Notes: generated from the sequence alone by a model not told the origin. A stretch of 64,000 nt of DNA from Glaciecola nitratireducens FR1064 (GCF_000226565.1 NC_016041.1:2046001-2110000), one strand, 5' to 3'; counted from the stretch's first letter, positions 17,001 to 25,982 are shown. Numbers and translations: made by a program.

Positions 17001-18845
17001 ATCCATGATCCAACTAACTTCACCTTCGTCATTAGTAACACGAAATGGGCTTTCATCAATGACTCTCAAGCCAAAGTTTTCCAACATTGGAAGCACATCA
17101 CTCAAATGAATTGGCACATGACGGTGATATAGTTTTAATTTAACAATTTCACTGTCGGCACTTTCTTCCTGAGGACGGTAAAACAGCATGTCGAGTTCGT
17201 TTTCATCAGATAACAGTTCAATACGCTCAATGTCCACCATCGCTGCGCTCGGCAAACTTTGCTCTGCGTAGCTTCGACTAAACGCATTTACATACTTTTT
17301 CTGAATTGCCTTTCCTTTAGCTTCACCATATGCAGATGTGATTTTTGCAGCTAACTTGTCTTGCCATGACTTGGTTAACTCAATCAAATTATCTTCAATT
17401 TCTTTCACATCAAACTCCATATTGTTGTTCTTTACGCGCGCTATGTAGTGCGTTCTTGCATACACAGATTCTGAAAAGTACGTATTAAATTCGACTTCTT
17501 CATCCGACTTAAACGAGCGCTTCAGTAACTCTTGAGTTTCTTTTCTCAATTGAGTGTTGTACCGCTCTCTTGGCACGTAGACCAAACAAGAATAGTAGCG
17601 ACCAAATGCGTCTTTTCTTACGAATAAACGAGAAATACCTCGTTCCTGCATCTGAAAAATACCCTTTACAATTTGCGCTAGTTCTTCATCCGAAGTTTGT
17701 AAAAGCTCATCGCGCGGATAGGTTTCAACAATATTTACAAAGGCTTTATAAGCATGCGTACCTTTGTCGAAACCAGATATTTCACACATTCTGTCGATTT
17801 TTTCACGCAACATAGGTAAATCAGTTGCGCTACTATTATAGAATGCGGCTGAATATAGACCTAAGAAGCGGTGTTCGCCCGTGACGTTGCCTTTCTCGTC
17901 AAATTCTTTAATACCGACATAATCCATATAGGCGGGACGATGCACGCGAGAGCGGCTATTGGCTTTAGTTAAAATTAACGGGTTGTCACTTAATGCTGCG
18001 TCTCTTGCAGTTGTCGGTAAATTAGACAAAACGCGTTGACGATCATTTATAGAGTTTTTCATCAAACCAAGGCTTGAATCATTTTCAGGGATCCAACGAT
18101 GGTCACCCTGTATCGCCTTAACCTGATAATACCGATAGCCCATTAACGTAAAGTTATGATCGTTTAACCAATTTAAAAACGTTTTTCCTTGCGCTTTAAT
18201 TGCTGAGGATGCTACCGACTTCGAACCTTCAAAGCTTTTGGTAATAGTCGCCAACTTCTCTCTCATTGGCTGCCAATCAGAAACGGAAAGTGAAACCTCA
18301 TCTACGACTGATAATAATTCGGCGCGCAGTTTTTCGATGTCTGATCTTTTTGCTTGACGATCAATCTCAATTAGAAACACTGTCTCTGACGAATATTTAG
18401 TAGACTTTGATTTACTGTCTACGAAGCCTGTTACTTTGTTATCTTGATTGCGAGTAACATGCATTGGAGAATGCAATAAAAGGTGAGCAGCGATGCCAAA
18501 TCGATTAATCGCCATGCGCACAGAATCCACCAAAAACGGCATATCTTTTACGATAATTTCGATAATGGTATGTGAAGACTGCCAGCCGTGTTTTGCAATT
18601 TCAGGATTAAAGACCTTAATGCATGGAGTACCAACATGAAAGGTCTGCATGAGCTGCCATAAACTAAGTGTAGCGCCATAGAGATCGCTGTCACTGCGCC
18701 CATTAATGTCCTCAAACGACATATTTTTATATAGCAGGCGACCAAATTGTTGGATTAACGGAGCATCGCCGTTATCTACTTTTTCATTGATGAGGGAAAA
18801 TACACGTTCAAGTAAAACAGAATGTTGATGGTTTGTTACCGACAT
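14007..18845 (-). CDS. gdhB: NAD-specific glutamate dehydrogenase, 180-kDa type
   Basis: A 1612-residue protein of the large L-GDH class, which oxidatively deaminates glutamate to 2-oxoglutarate and ammonia with NAD in the cytosol. Known members are about 1600 residues (Pseudomonas, Streptomyces, Shewanella types). A long N-terminal region with ACT-like parts precedes the catalytic core, where RGGLRWSDR, VIVPVGAKGGFVCK (active-site Lys region), GDMAGDVFGNGMLLS and AKIIGEGGNLGLTQ are readable. A helical C-terminal domain completes it. It is a single-gene unit with its own terminator, transcribed towards pyrD. The large class is typical of bacteria that use amino acids as carbon source, matching the peptidases and transporters nearby. 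Confidence 0.96.
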   Translation of the reverse strand: MSVTNHQHSVLLERVFSLINEKVDNGDAPLIQQFGRLLYKNMSFEDINGRSDSDLYGATLSLWQLMQTFHVGTPCIKVFNPEIAKHGWQSSHTIIEIIVKDMPFLVDSVRMAINRFGIAAHLLLHSPMHVTRNQDNKVTGFVDSKSKSTKYSSETVFLIEIDRQAKRSDIEKLRAELLSVVDEVSLSVSDWQPMREKLATITKSFEGSKSVASSAIKAQGKTFLNWLNDHNFTLMGYRYYQVKAIQGDHRWIPENDSSLGLMKNSINDRQRVLSNLPTTARDAALSDNPLILTKANSRSRVHRPAYMDYVGIKEFDEKGNVTGEHRFLGLYSAAFYNSSATDLPMLREKIDRMCEISGFDKGTHAYKAFVNIVETYPRDELLQTSDEELAQIVKGIFQMQERGISRLFVRKDAFGRYYSCLVYVPRERYNTQLRKETQELLKRSFKSDEEVEFNTYFSESVYARTHYIARVKNNNMEFDVKEIEDNLIELTKSWQDKLAAKITSAYGEAKGKAIQKKYVNAFSRSYAEQSLPSAAMVDIERIELLSDENELDMLFYRPQEESADSEIVKLKLYHRHVPIHLSDVLPMLENFGLRVIDESPFRVTNDEGEVSWIMDFTMLHKNGQSFQMEKAQELFQDGFSKTWNKTLEDDGFNRLILSAGITGRNVTILRAYAKYMRQIGTSFSIDYMANTLANYPDIATDVVSLFRLLFCPTIKRMPKKIENLKAEILAKLDKVSNLDDDRIIRRYLELLNATLRTNFYQNDSEGNEKSYISFKLLPSEISDMPLPMPKFEIFVYSPRVEGVHLRGGKVARGGLRWSDRQEDFRTEILGLVKAQQVKNTVIVPVGAKGGFVCKAMPADADRAAIQEEGKACYKIFIRSLLDITDNIVEGNIVPPKDVIRLDEDDPYLVVAADKGTATFSDIANGISDEFHFWLGDAFASGGSVGYDHKKMGITARGAWESVKRHFREIGTNCQTTPFTVVGVGDMAGDVFGNGMLLSEQTRVVFAFNHLHIFFDPAPDEKASYKERQRLFEDPSLSWDDYDRKLISKGGGIFKRSEKAIPLSPEMKKWLGTRQATMTPNELIHNALKMPVDLIWNGGIGTYVKSSKESHAEVGDRANDTTRVNGKDVKAKIIGEGGNLGLTQLGRIELAANGVLVNTDFIDNVGGVDCSDNEVNIKILLNTLVNAGDLTLKQRNALLYEMTDDVSDIVIQDCYRQTQSISITNLGGVKQLKEQLRFIHGLEREGFLNRELEFIPSDDEISDRVVTGQGLTRPELAVLIAYGKMVMKDKFNIPKITDNPYYNRFLVNAFPPVLREKYQAQMQDHPLRGEIIATKLTNEMVNDMGLNFVYRLQEETGALVEQVAAAYTVVKGVFEMSTLWESVEDLDNKIDAQLQLKILDSMRRILRRTCRWYIRHGGKTNNIEKAISRYKPAFKCISENLGSLLVASEFEQVQNETKRLIEAKVPKDIANRIASLSNMFSSMDLAQIAEIEKRPVEVVARLYYQLGSKFELHWFLEQINQQSVSNHWQALARASYREELDWQQRSLTSVLLNIEPEEKDADKILSDWCKANKEALERWYHMMTEFKTADNHEFAKFSVALRELMLLSVKANH

Positions 18846-19057
18846 TTACGTTCTCGTTAGGTTGTATGTTGTGTGTGTGATGTAAACTTGGCCGACGACT
18901 TTTTTTACTTTTTTAGCAGCAAAAATATTGAGTTATCAAAACCAGTTAACCTTCTCTATCTCTTTCTTTATCGGTATTTTCGCTAAAATATTAACGATTT
19001 GAAAGCACTATTTAACCTTTAATTTACAAAGTGCATAAGCATGTTCGTTTTATGCAT

Positions 19058-19082
19058 AAAAAAAGGCCTTACGGCCTTTTTT
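19058..19082 (-). terminator. Intrinsic terminator of the DUF1302-RND operon
   Basis: The sequence AAAAAAAGGCC, TTAC, GGCCTTTTTT is a short G+C hairpin with T-runs on either strand. It lies 26 bp past the stop of the RND permease gene, so its natural role is to end the minus-strand operon. Confidence 0.82.
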
Positions 19083-19107
19083 CAAATAATTACTCAAAAA
19101 TACTTCT

Positions 19108-21420
19108 CTACCGTTTGAACCACAATAGTCTAGCAATGGCCGGAAGTACAATAATTGCACCTAACATATTCACAATAAACATAAATGTTAGCAATATCCC
19201 CATGTCCATTTGGAACTTGAGTGTCGAGAATACCCAAGTACTTACACCAATTGCTAAGGTAATTCCTGTGAATAGAACAGCACTGCCGCGTTCTTTTAAA
19301 GCTTCAAGATAAGACTCTTCAACCGACAGACCCTCTCGCAATTTTATGTTCATGGTTGAGAGGATGTAAATACCGTAATCCACCCCAATACCGACGCCAA
19401 GTGCAATCACAGGTAAAGTTGAAACTGTTAAGCCAATTTCTAAATATGTCATTAGTGCCTGCGCTAACACGGAAACAACGTATAAGGGTATTACAACCGC
19501 TAAGGTCGCTCGTATTGACCTGAAGCTTATAAGACACAGCACAATCACGGCACCAAAAACGTAGTACAACATCGGATCCTGTGATTCTTTAACCGCTTCG
19601 TTAGTTGCAGCCATTACGCCGACAGGACCTGATGCAAGCTTGAACTGTAGGTCATCTTTCGAAAATTCTTGGCTAATTTCCTTTACCGCTGCAACAACCG
19701 TTTCAATCGTTTCAGCTTTATGATCTTCCATAAATAAAATTATTGGCATAACAGAACAGTTTCTGTTCAACAGACCTGTTGACGTAGGAACACGAGATAT
19801 TGCCTGCACAATGGTTGCCTGATTTCTTGGCAAAACTTCCCATTTAGGATTACCTTCGTTGTAGCCCGCATTAACACGTTTCGCAACTGAGGCCAATGAA
19901 ATTGCCGACTGCACTCCGTCTACATTTTCCATCCGCCATTGAAAATCATCCATCGCCGTCATGTATTCAAACTCAGTACAGGCATCTACTTTTGTTTCGA
20001 CAATAACGGATATGTAATCTACCGTGATTTCATACTTATCGGTGATTAAAAACGTATCTTGGTTATAACGAGAGTTTTCGTGCAGCGCTGGCGCACCTGC
20101 GTGCAGATCACCAATCTTCATATTTTGTGACTGCATGAATCCGAGCACGAATAGCACAGCGGTTACTGCTACGATAACAATCGCAACTTTAGGACTTGCA
20201 CATTTTGCAACAAGGTCCCAACTATGCTCATTCTTTTTACTCGACTCAGCAATTTTTGCTTTGTATTTATCTGATACTTTTACATACGACATCAATACAG
20301 GTAGCAGCAATAGATTGGTCAAGATAATAACGGCAACACCCATACTTGCCGTAATCGCTAGCTCTCTAATGATACCTATATCAATAACTAGCAAAGTCAT
20401 AAATCCAACGGTATCAGAAAGTAACGCAATACCGCCTGGAATAAGGAGTGTTCTAAACGCCAGTTGCGATGCAACCTTAACGTCCATGCCCGCTGATGCC
20501 CTTTTTCCTACCGCGTTAATCATTTGAACCCCATGACTCACACCAATAGCAAAGACTAAGAAAGGAACGAGTATGGACATTGGATCAAGGCCGAAGCCAA
20601 ACAAGGTCAGTAGCCCTAGCTGCCAGACGACTGCAACAATTGAGCAGAATAATGGCAAGAAAGTTAGCATTAAGGATTTTGAAAAGAAGAAAACCATGAT
20701 GGCTGTGATGGCTATCGCTATGGCAAAAAACATGAGAACGTCTTTTGCACCTTGAGCGACATCGCCGATCATTTTTGCAAAGCCGATGATATGCACAGAC
20801 GTGGCTTCATTTTCGTAAAGACCGCGAAGTTGTGTTTCTAAATCGGCAGCAATGGCCAGAGTATCGAGAGGTAATCCAGTTTCTGGATCAATATCGAGTA
20901 ACTGTGCCGTCACCATGGCGCATTGGAAATCATTAGACACTTGTCTGCCTAGGATCCCTGCTTTATCAATATTTTTGCGCACAAGTTCCAGTGCCGCAGG
21001 ATTTGACGAATCGAAATCTGCAGGAATAACTGGGCCACCGGAGAAGCCGCCTTCGACGATCTCAGTAAATCGAGTTGCTGGCGAGAACAAAGATGTGACT
21101 AATGAGCGATCAACACCATTAATGAAAAACACTTGGTCGTGAACATTTTTAAACGTATCAAAAAAATTCTGGTTAAAAATATCACCATTCTTATCACATA
21201 CTGAAACGAGGACATTATTGGCACCGCCGAAATCCTGTCGGTGTTTCATGTAGGTTTGCATATACTCGTGATTAAGAGGAATGTTTTTTTCAAAACCCGC
21301 ATCTAATTTTAACTGCGAGGCATTATAAAGAAGGAATAAAGTCACTAAGGAGAAAAAAGCAATAACTGCCACTCTATGACGAAATACAGCTTTTTCTATT
21401 ACGTTGATAAAATTTGTCAT
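19108..21420 (-). CDS. RND/MMPL-family permease (HAE3-like lipid or hydrophobe exporter)
   Basis: A 770-residue inner-membrane protein with two homologous halves. TM1 is near 17-33 and a periplasmic loop spans about 35-225. Helices from about 228 to 300 include FAIGVSHGVQMINAVGKR. A second loop spans about 430-600 and a second helix bundle ends with GVGIGVDYGIYILSTM (about 676-691) and FIVNMLGAIIVLPAIARLL. This is the MMPL/SSD-type RND architecture (hopanoid and mycolate exporters are relatives). The second half keeps the Asp-Tyr pair (D681-Y682) of the proton relay, while the first half has Ser-His (295-296) there. The substrate is unknown. It is the last gene of the DUF1302 operon, 5 bp after the YCF48-like gene. 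Confidence 0.88.
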   Translation of the reverse strand: MTNFINVIEKAVFRHRVAVIAFFSLVTLFLLYNASQLKLDAGFEKNIPLNHEYMQTYMKHRQDFGGANNVLVSVCDKNGDIFNQNFFDTFKNVHDQVFFINGVDRSLVTSLFSPATRFTEIVEGGFSGGPVIPADFDSSNPAALELVRKNIDKAGILGRQVSNDFQCAMVTAQLLDIDPETGLPLDTLAIAADLETQLRGLYENEATSVHIIGFAKMIGDVAQGAKDVLMFFAIAIAITAIMVFFFSKSLMLTFLPLFCSIVAVVWQLGLLTLFGFGLDPMSILVPFLVFAIGVSHGVQMINAVGKRASAGMDVKVASQLAFRTLLIPGGIALLSDTVGFMTLLVIDIGIIRELAITASMGVAVIILTNLLLLPVLMSYVKVSDKYKAKIAESSKKNEHSWDLVAKCASPKVAIVIVAVTAVLFVLGFMQSQNMKIGDLHAGAPALHENSRYNQDTFLITDKYEITVDYISVIVETKVDACTEFEYMTAMDDFQWRMENVDGVQSAISLASVAKRVNAGYNEGNPKWEVLPRNQATIVQAISRVPTSTGLLNRNCSVMPIILFMEDHKAETIETVVAAVKEISQEFSKDDLQFKLASGPVGVMAATNEAVKESQDPMLYYVFGAVIVLCLISFRSIRATLAVVIPLYVVSVLAQALMTYLEIGLTVSTLPVIALGVGIGVDYGIYILSTMNIKLREGLSVEESYLEALKERGSAVLFTGITLAIGVSTWVFSTLKFQMDMGILLTFMFIVNMLGAIIVLPAIARLLWFKR

Positions 21421-21425
21421 ATTAA

Positions 21426-22469
21426 TTATTTTAACTCAATTTGCTTAATGCCTGATGCTGTTACAGCAAGAATGGCGTCGTTGATAACCAAACCATTTAA
21501 TATGGAATCGCTCAAATCATTTTTTAATTTTTTGATTGAAATGTGCATAGCACAGCCTTCATCATTCGCCGGATAATATTGATTAACGCCAACGCTTGTT
21601 TGGTCGAGTGACAGCAAAACACCGTTATTACCCGTAATGTATATATTGTTATTTTTGCCATGAACAATCGAATTCAATGATGTCGTTACGCAAGTTTGCA
21701 ACCTGTTCCAATCATCGGAGTCGTTATCGGCTAGGAAAATATTGCCTCGTAAACCAACAGCAAAAAGCTGGCCGTTTTCGGTTTCTTGTATATCGAAAAA
21801 TGAGCCTCTGTAGTCTAAGTCGAAGCGTCTCCAAGAGCGCCCAAAGTCTTCACTTACTGCAAGCATTCCCGCCTCACCAGCCATGTAGAGCCTACCATCA
21901 GTATAACTAAGCCGATTAAAGTGCGGTAAAATAAAAGACAACTCTTCTTCGTAAAAAGCAGGATCGTCTTTTATGCTCTCTAAGTAGTCTATGTCGTCTT
22001 GTGGGAGGACTGACGCATGCAGTTCTTTTATCCACGTAACACCGCCATCAATTGTTCTATAAAACAAACCATAGGCACCCACAGCAACACCGTTATTTTC
22101 ATCCATAAAAAATACATCGAGAAATGGGCGGTCTAATTCAGGCATACTAAGTTGTGTTTGCCAGTTTTGACCAGCATCTGACGAATGCAAAATGCTAGCG
22201 TCATGGCCAACAGCCCAAGCATTAACGCCAGAGAGAGCAACTGCCGTTAATGTAGTTCGTGTGGGCACGGATACTTGAACTAAGTCTTGTTGCGTTGTCC
22301 CAGTTAAGATATGTCCTCGTTCACCCACGATCACAATGCTATCGCCAACAGCAATATCAAGTAAAAGTGATTCTTTAACAAGTGGAGCCTGATATGAAGA
22401 ATTTGCGGAAAGCATTGCACTAAAAGCAACAAGCCCCGCTAAAGAGAAAGTTTTAAAATTTGAAGTCAT
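21426..22469 (-). CDS. Exported YCF48/BNR-repeat beta-propeller protein
   Basis: A 347-residue exported protein with an N-terminal signal (about 1-22, MTSNFKTFSLAGLVAFSAML) and several repeats of the form AVGxxGxIxxSxDxGxxW: AWAVGHDASILHSSDAGQNW, AVGAYGLFYRTIDGGVTW, MAGEAGMLAVSEDFGRSW and AVGLRGNIFLADNDSDDW. These are YCF48/BNR blades of a beta-propeller. The plant and cyanobacterial YCF48 protein assists photosystem II assembly. In heterotrophs such propellers occur beside DUF1302, DUF1329 and RND genes, which suggests a periplasmic scaffold or adaptor for the neighbouring permease; that role is inference. An intrinsic terminator lies just upstream, between it and the DUF1329 gene. Confidence 0.85.
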   Translation of the reverse strand: MTSNFKTFSLAGLVAFSAMLSANSSYQAPLVKESLLLDIAVGDSIVIVGERGHILTGTTQQDLVQVSVPTRTTLTAVALSGVNAWAVGHDASILHSSDAGQNWQTQLSMPELDRPFLDVFFMDENNGVAVGAYGLFYRTIDGGVTWIKELHASVLPQDDIDYLESIKDDPAFYEEELSFILPHFNRLSYTDGRLYMAGEAGMLAVSEDFGRSWRRFDLDYRGSFFDIQETENGQLFAVGLRGNIFLADNDSDDWNRLQTCVTTSLNSIVHGKNNNIYITGNNGVLLSLDQTSVGVNQYYPANDEGCAMHISIKKLKNDLSDSILNGLVINDAILAVTASGIKQIELK

Positions 22470-22491
22470 TTATTCACCGTGGTTAAAAAAA

Positions 22492-22512
22492 ACGGCTGGC
22501 TAAGCCAACCGT
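22492..22512 (-). terminator. Intra-operon intrinsic terminator between DUF1329 and YCF48-like genes
   Basis: On the minus strand a 9-bp stem (ACGGTTGGC / GCCAGCCGT, loop TTA, one T-G pair) is followed by eight T (plus-strand A-run 22485-22492). It begins 11 bp after the DUF1329 stop and ends 23 bp before the YCF48-like start. It should stop part of the transcripts, leaving the two upstream genes more highly expressed than the propeller and the permease. Confidence 0.8.
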
Positions 22513-22522
22513 CTGTTCTGTT

Positions 22523-23890
22523 TTATCTCTTGCCTTCTCGCCTTAGTGCTTGCGGCGTGAATTCTCGGTCGTCTGGTTTGATACTAAAGTCATACATTTG
22601 CTCTTCGTTATCCAAACCAATCGCCAAATAACGACGAGAGTTTAAATCATGATATACGTCAAGTGTAGACCATTGAGTCGGAACTTCGTAATAGTTTACA
22701 CCATGCGCGATGCCGACACGATATAATTCACCACGGTTATCATACATATCTGCAACTTGGATTTGCCAGCTATCCTCGTCTATATAGAAAGTACGCTTTT
22801 GATAGACGTGACGAAACTCTTCTTTTAGCGTCGCTTCAACAACCCATACGCGATGTTTTTCAAAACGAGTCAAATCAGGATTTACGTGATTTGGTTTTAA
22901 AATATCAGCATAAGAAGCATTATCACTGTGCAAAGCATAGTTATTATAGGCAACGTAAAGTTCTTTTTTACCTTTTAATTCCCAGTCATAACGATTAGGT
23001 GAACCGTTATACATATCGAAATCATCCGTTGTTCTCAAACCATCTGCTGCTGTGCCTGGTGCATCGTAAGCGATGTTAGGCGCACGACGCACTCGGCGTT
23101 GACCTGTGTTGTAGGTCCATGCCTGACGAGGTTCTTTAACTTGATCGACTGTTTCGTGCACCAATAGTGCCGTACCGGCAAGTCTTGCAGGACTCGTTAC
23201 GCTCTGCTTAAACTTAAATAAAATATTTTCTTCGCTTAACGACTCTGGTGTTGCGCCCATCTCAGAGTATTTTATCATTAGCTGCTCGTCAAAACCGATA
23301 ACGTTAAAATCACCGCTTGCCGTTACTGCCGCTTGTCCACCATTTCGCTGAACGGCTTCACCACGATAGCGTAAAGTATGGTTCCATATTGCTTCTAAAC
23401 CATTTGTTGGAATTGGAAAAGGAACGCCAACAGCAGCTCCTTTTAAACCATTCCCGCCGTCCAGTAATTCAGCTCTAGTTGCGTTAGCCTTAGTCGCATC
23501 ATAAACACGCTGAGGATTACTTGCTGAACGTCGAGTTTGATATACCGGCATTTTGTATGTGTCAGGATATGTTTCGAATAATTTTTTCTGACCGTCAGTT
23601 AAAAACTCTGCGTACTCTTTGTAGTTTTTAGCTGTAATAGTAAACAAAATTTTATCGTCAGCAAATGGGTCTATATGAAAGCTGCCTGGCGTATATCCGG
23701 CTGGCAATTCAGTAATACCGCCCGTCCAAGCTGGGATTGAACCATCCGCGTTACCCGCTTTTTCCGCACCTAAGGGAGTAAGCTCATTGCCTAATTTATC
23801 CGCTTCGGCTTGAGTTACTTTAGATAACACTGATTGACTCGATAAAGCTATCGCAAGCCCTACCGTAATTAAACCTAGTTTTTTAATCAT
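22523..23890 (-). CDS. DUF1329-family periplasmic protein (LolB/outer-membrane lipoprotein-sorting-like)
   Basis: A 455-residue exported protein. It has a signal peptide (about 1-23, MIKKLGLITVGLAIALSSQSVLS), then the family hallmark KVTQAEADKLGNELTPLGAEKAGN and DGSIPAWTGG. Later conserved stretches include RRAPNIAYDAPGTAADGLRTTDDFDMYNGSPNRYDWELKGKKE read in parts, and FYIDEDSWQIQVADMYDNRG. COG annotation likens the family to lipoprotein-sorting proteins of the LolA/LolB type, which bind lipid in a half-barrel; that suggests a periplasmic carrier for a hydrophobic molecule. It starts 10 bp after the DUF1302 gene and is followed by a terminator. Function is not established. Confidence 0.9.
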   Translation of the reverse strand: MIKKLGLITVGLAIALSSQSVLSKVTQAEADKLGNELTPLGAEKAGNADGSIPAWTGGITELPAGYTPGSFHIDPFADDKILFTITAKNYKEYAEFLTDGQKKLFETYPDTYKMPVYQTRRSASNPQRVYDATKANATRAELLDGGNGLKGAAVGVPFPIPTNGLEAIWNHTLRYRGEAVQRNGGQAAVTASGDFNVIGFDEQLMIKYSEMGATPESLSEENILFKFKQSVTSPARLAGTALLVHETVDQVKEPRQAWTYNTGQRRVRRAPNIAYDAPGTAADGLRTTDDFDMYNGSPNRYDWELKGKKELYVAYNNYALHSDNASYADILKPNHVNPDLTRFEKHRVWVVEATLKEEFRHVYQKRTFYIDEDSWQIQVADMYDNRGELYRVGIAHGVNYYEVPTQWSTLDVYHDLNSRRYLAIGLDNEEQMYDFSIKPDDREFTPQALRREGKR

Positions 23891-23900
23891 TACTACGTCC

Positions 23901-25982
23901 TTAAATTGCGTATTTAATATTGAAAGATACGAAGTCTCTGTCTGCGAGCGCGTTTGTTGTTCCTAAACCGCCCCAAAAAGAACTATAAGAAGCAGTCACC
24001 GACCACTTACTTAAATAATCAAACGTAAATGCCACGTTTGCTGACTTTCTATCTTCCAAGAATAAGAATAATGGATCAGGCGTTGTACCGTTTACGTCAT
24101 GAGAAAAAGTTGCTCTTGCACGTAAATTGAAGCCTGCGAAAATATTATTGTAATCAGCTACTGCTAGTAAGCGATATCCCCATGCGCCTGAAGTAGCGAA
24201 TGGATTGGTTTCTGGACCATTGGAAACACCCGTATGCAAGCCCGCTCTATCACTTATAACATTGCCTTGCGCATCTAATACCGGCTCTAAGGATGGTGTT
24301 CTTGCCGTCCCTGGAGAGTTAAGTCTAATCACGCTAGGATCTGGAAAATCCATAATCTTCACATAGCCAGCTTCACCCAATACAATGAAGTTATCGGTAC
24401 CAAATTTTGGACCAAATACATGAGAAGCCGTCATTTGCGCTTGCCAAGTATCTGACAGTAAGTAGCCCAATGCAGTTTCACCTGGGCCTACGTTTCTACC
24501 AATGTTATTTAACTGAGAGATACCACCAAGATCTGGTCTCAAGCCTGCATTTGCAAGTTGCTCAGGCATCCCTGTATACAACAATTCGACATCGTCAATT
24601 TGTAAAGGTTCATCTTCTCTGTAAGCAATTTCAGCAGCAATTGCTGTTTCACCCACTGTCGTGTTGAAGCTGAAACCGTATAACTTGATGTCTTCAGGAT
24701 AATCAAAACGAGATTTAGTAAAAGCACGTAAATCGGCAAGATTATCTCTTGTGATACCGCCGGGTGACGCAAGTAACGCCAAATCAGCGGCTATGGCCTC
24801 CGGACTAAAGTCAGAGGTAACACCAGCAACTAATGGACGTTGGCTATGATAATTAATGTGATACAAACTGAATTCTGTTTCATTCAATTCAGCGGCGAAC
24901 CACGTTAATTTTAAACCAAACTGCCCCTGATCATCAGCATCGTTATGCGCAGCGTCACTTTGTTCACGCACCGCAACTTTAGTTGGGTAAGCAAGATAAG
25001 CTTGTCCAATTGCTGCAGGACTTGCGCCCATTTTCAATGCCGAACCTAATTCATTTAACTGTGTTAACAGGGTGTCAGCATCGATATCAGGATTACCCGA
25101 AAAACCAAGTTGAATATTGTTGAATGAACCGCCCTCACCTGCGAAGTCATTTCCAGCTAAATAACTGCCTGATACAGGTAAACGCGAACGCTCCCACTCG
25201 TACTGATAATATCCTGACAAACTAAGCGTGTCAGTTAGGCCAATTGAACCGAACAACATCCCAACCGGAATGAATACTTCTTTTAATTCTGCGCCCGGTG
25301 CTTGTGCTCTGGAAACGTCAACAGGGTTCGTTGTGTTAATACCATGCTGGATAAAGGTGCTCTCACCCCAGCTAACTACTTGGTCGCCAAGACGCAAAGA
25401 GATAGGCATCTCACCTACCCAAAAGTCAGCATATACGAATGCATCTAAAAGTCTGAAGTCTTTACATAGTTCTTCAGACGCCTTGTCGTCCCTACAAGGA
25501 TCAGCAACGTTACCTGTTATAGGATTTCTGTAAGCACGATCGTTATCAGAGTTCTCAAAATCGTAAAAGTAGAAACCACGAGCGAAAAACCCGAAGTCAC
25601 CGTAAACAGCTTCTAATTCGTGCAAACCGATGAACTGTGTTGAAAATGCATCACCTTTGTCGTAAGACAAGTTGCCAAGATCACCGTTGGTCGAGTATGC
25701 GCCGTCGTTTAATGCCCAGACGTCAGCTGAGGGGTAAATTACGTTTGTCGCTGCGTTATAACCGGTCCAATCAAGGCCCGGTTGGTTGCTATTTCCGATA
25801 AGGCTGAAATCACGTTCTTCTGTTCTTATGCTGGTAGCAAGTGTGAAATTTGAATCGAACGTTATTGATAAATCACCAAAATTCCAATCAGCTGCATTAG
25901 CGCCTTGAGACGTTGCGGCTAAAAGCACAGCAACACTTGCTGCGATTGAAGACTTTTTAAATGCGCGAGGCTTATTTGTCAT
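23901..25982 (-). CDS. DUF1302-family outer-membrane beta-barrel protein
   Basis: A 693-residue exported protein. Residues 1-30 form a signal peptide (MTNKPRAFKKSSIAASVAVLLAATSQGANA cut in two parts here). The mature protein opens with DWNFGDLSITFDSNFTLATSIRTEERD and alternates short amphipathic strands with Gly/Asn/Asp-rich turns, ending in SFNIKYAI. This is the look of a large outer-membrane barrel, and DUF1302 proteins are predicted to be such. TAGGAAC upstream is a good ribosome site for the ATG at 25982. It leads the operon DUF1302-DUF1329-YCF48-RND. In pseudomonads and Shewanella the same set recurs near lipid or steroid metabolism genes, as I recall; here no catabolic gene is adjacent. 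Confidence 0.9.
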   Translation of the reverse strand: MTNKPRAFKKSSIAASVAVLLAATSQGANAADWNFGDLSITFDSNFTLATSIRTEERDFSLIGNSNQPGLDWTGYNAATNVIYPSADVWALNDGAYSTNGDLGNLSYDKGDAFSTQFIGLHELEAVYGDFGFFARGFYFYDFENSDNDRAYRNPITGNVADPCRDDKASEELCKDFRLLDAFVYADFWVGEMPISLRLGDQVVSWGESTFIQHGINTTNPVDVSRAQAPGAELKEVFIPVGMLFGSIGLTDTLSLSGYYQYEWERSRLPVSGSYLAGNDFAGEGGSFNNIQLGFSGNPDIDADTLLTQLNELGSALKMGASPAAIGQAYLAYPTKVAVREQSDAAHNDADDQGQFGLKLTWFAAELNETEFSLYHINYHSQRPLVAGVTSDFSPEAIAADLALLASPGGITRDNLADLRAFTKSRFDYPEDIKLYGFSFNTTVGETAIAAEIAYREDEPLQIDDVELLYTGMPEQLANAGLRPDLGGISQLNNIGRNVGPGETALGYLLSDTWQAQMTASHVFGPKFGTDNFIVLGEAGYVKIMDFPDPSVIRLNSPGTARTPSLEPVLDAQGNVISDRAGLHTGVSNGPETNPFATSGAWGYRLLAVADYNNIFAGFNLRARATFSHDVNGTTPDPLFLFLEDRKSANVAFTFDYLSKWSVTASYSSFWGGLGTTNALADRDFVSFNIKYAI

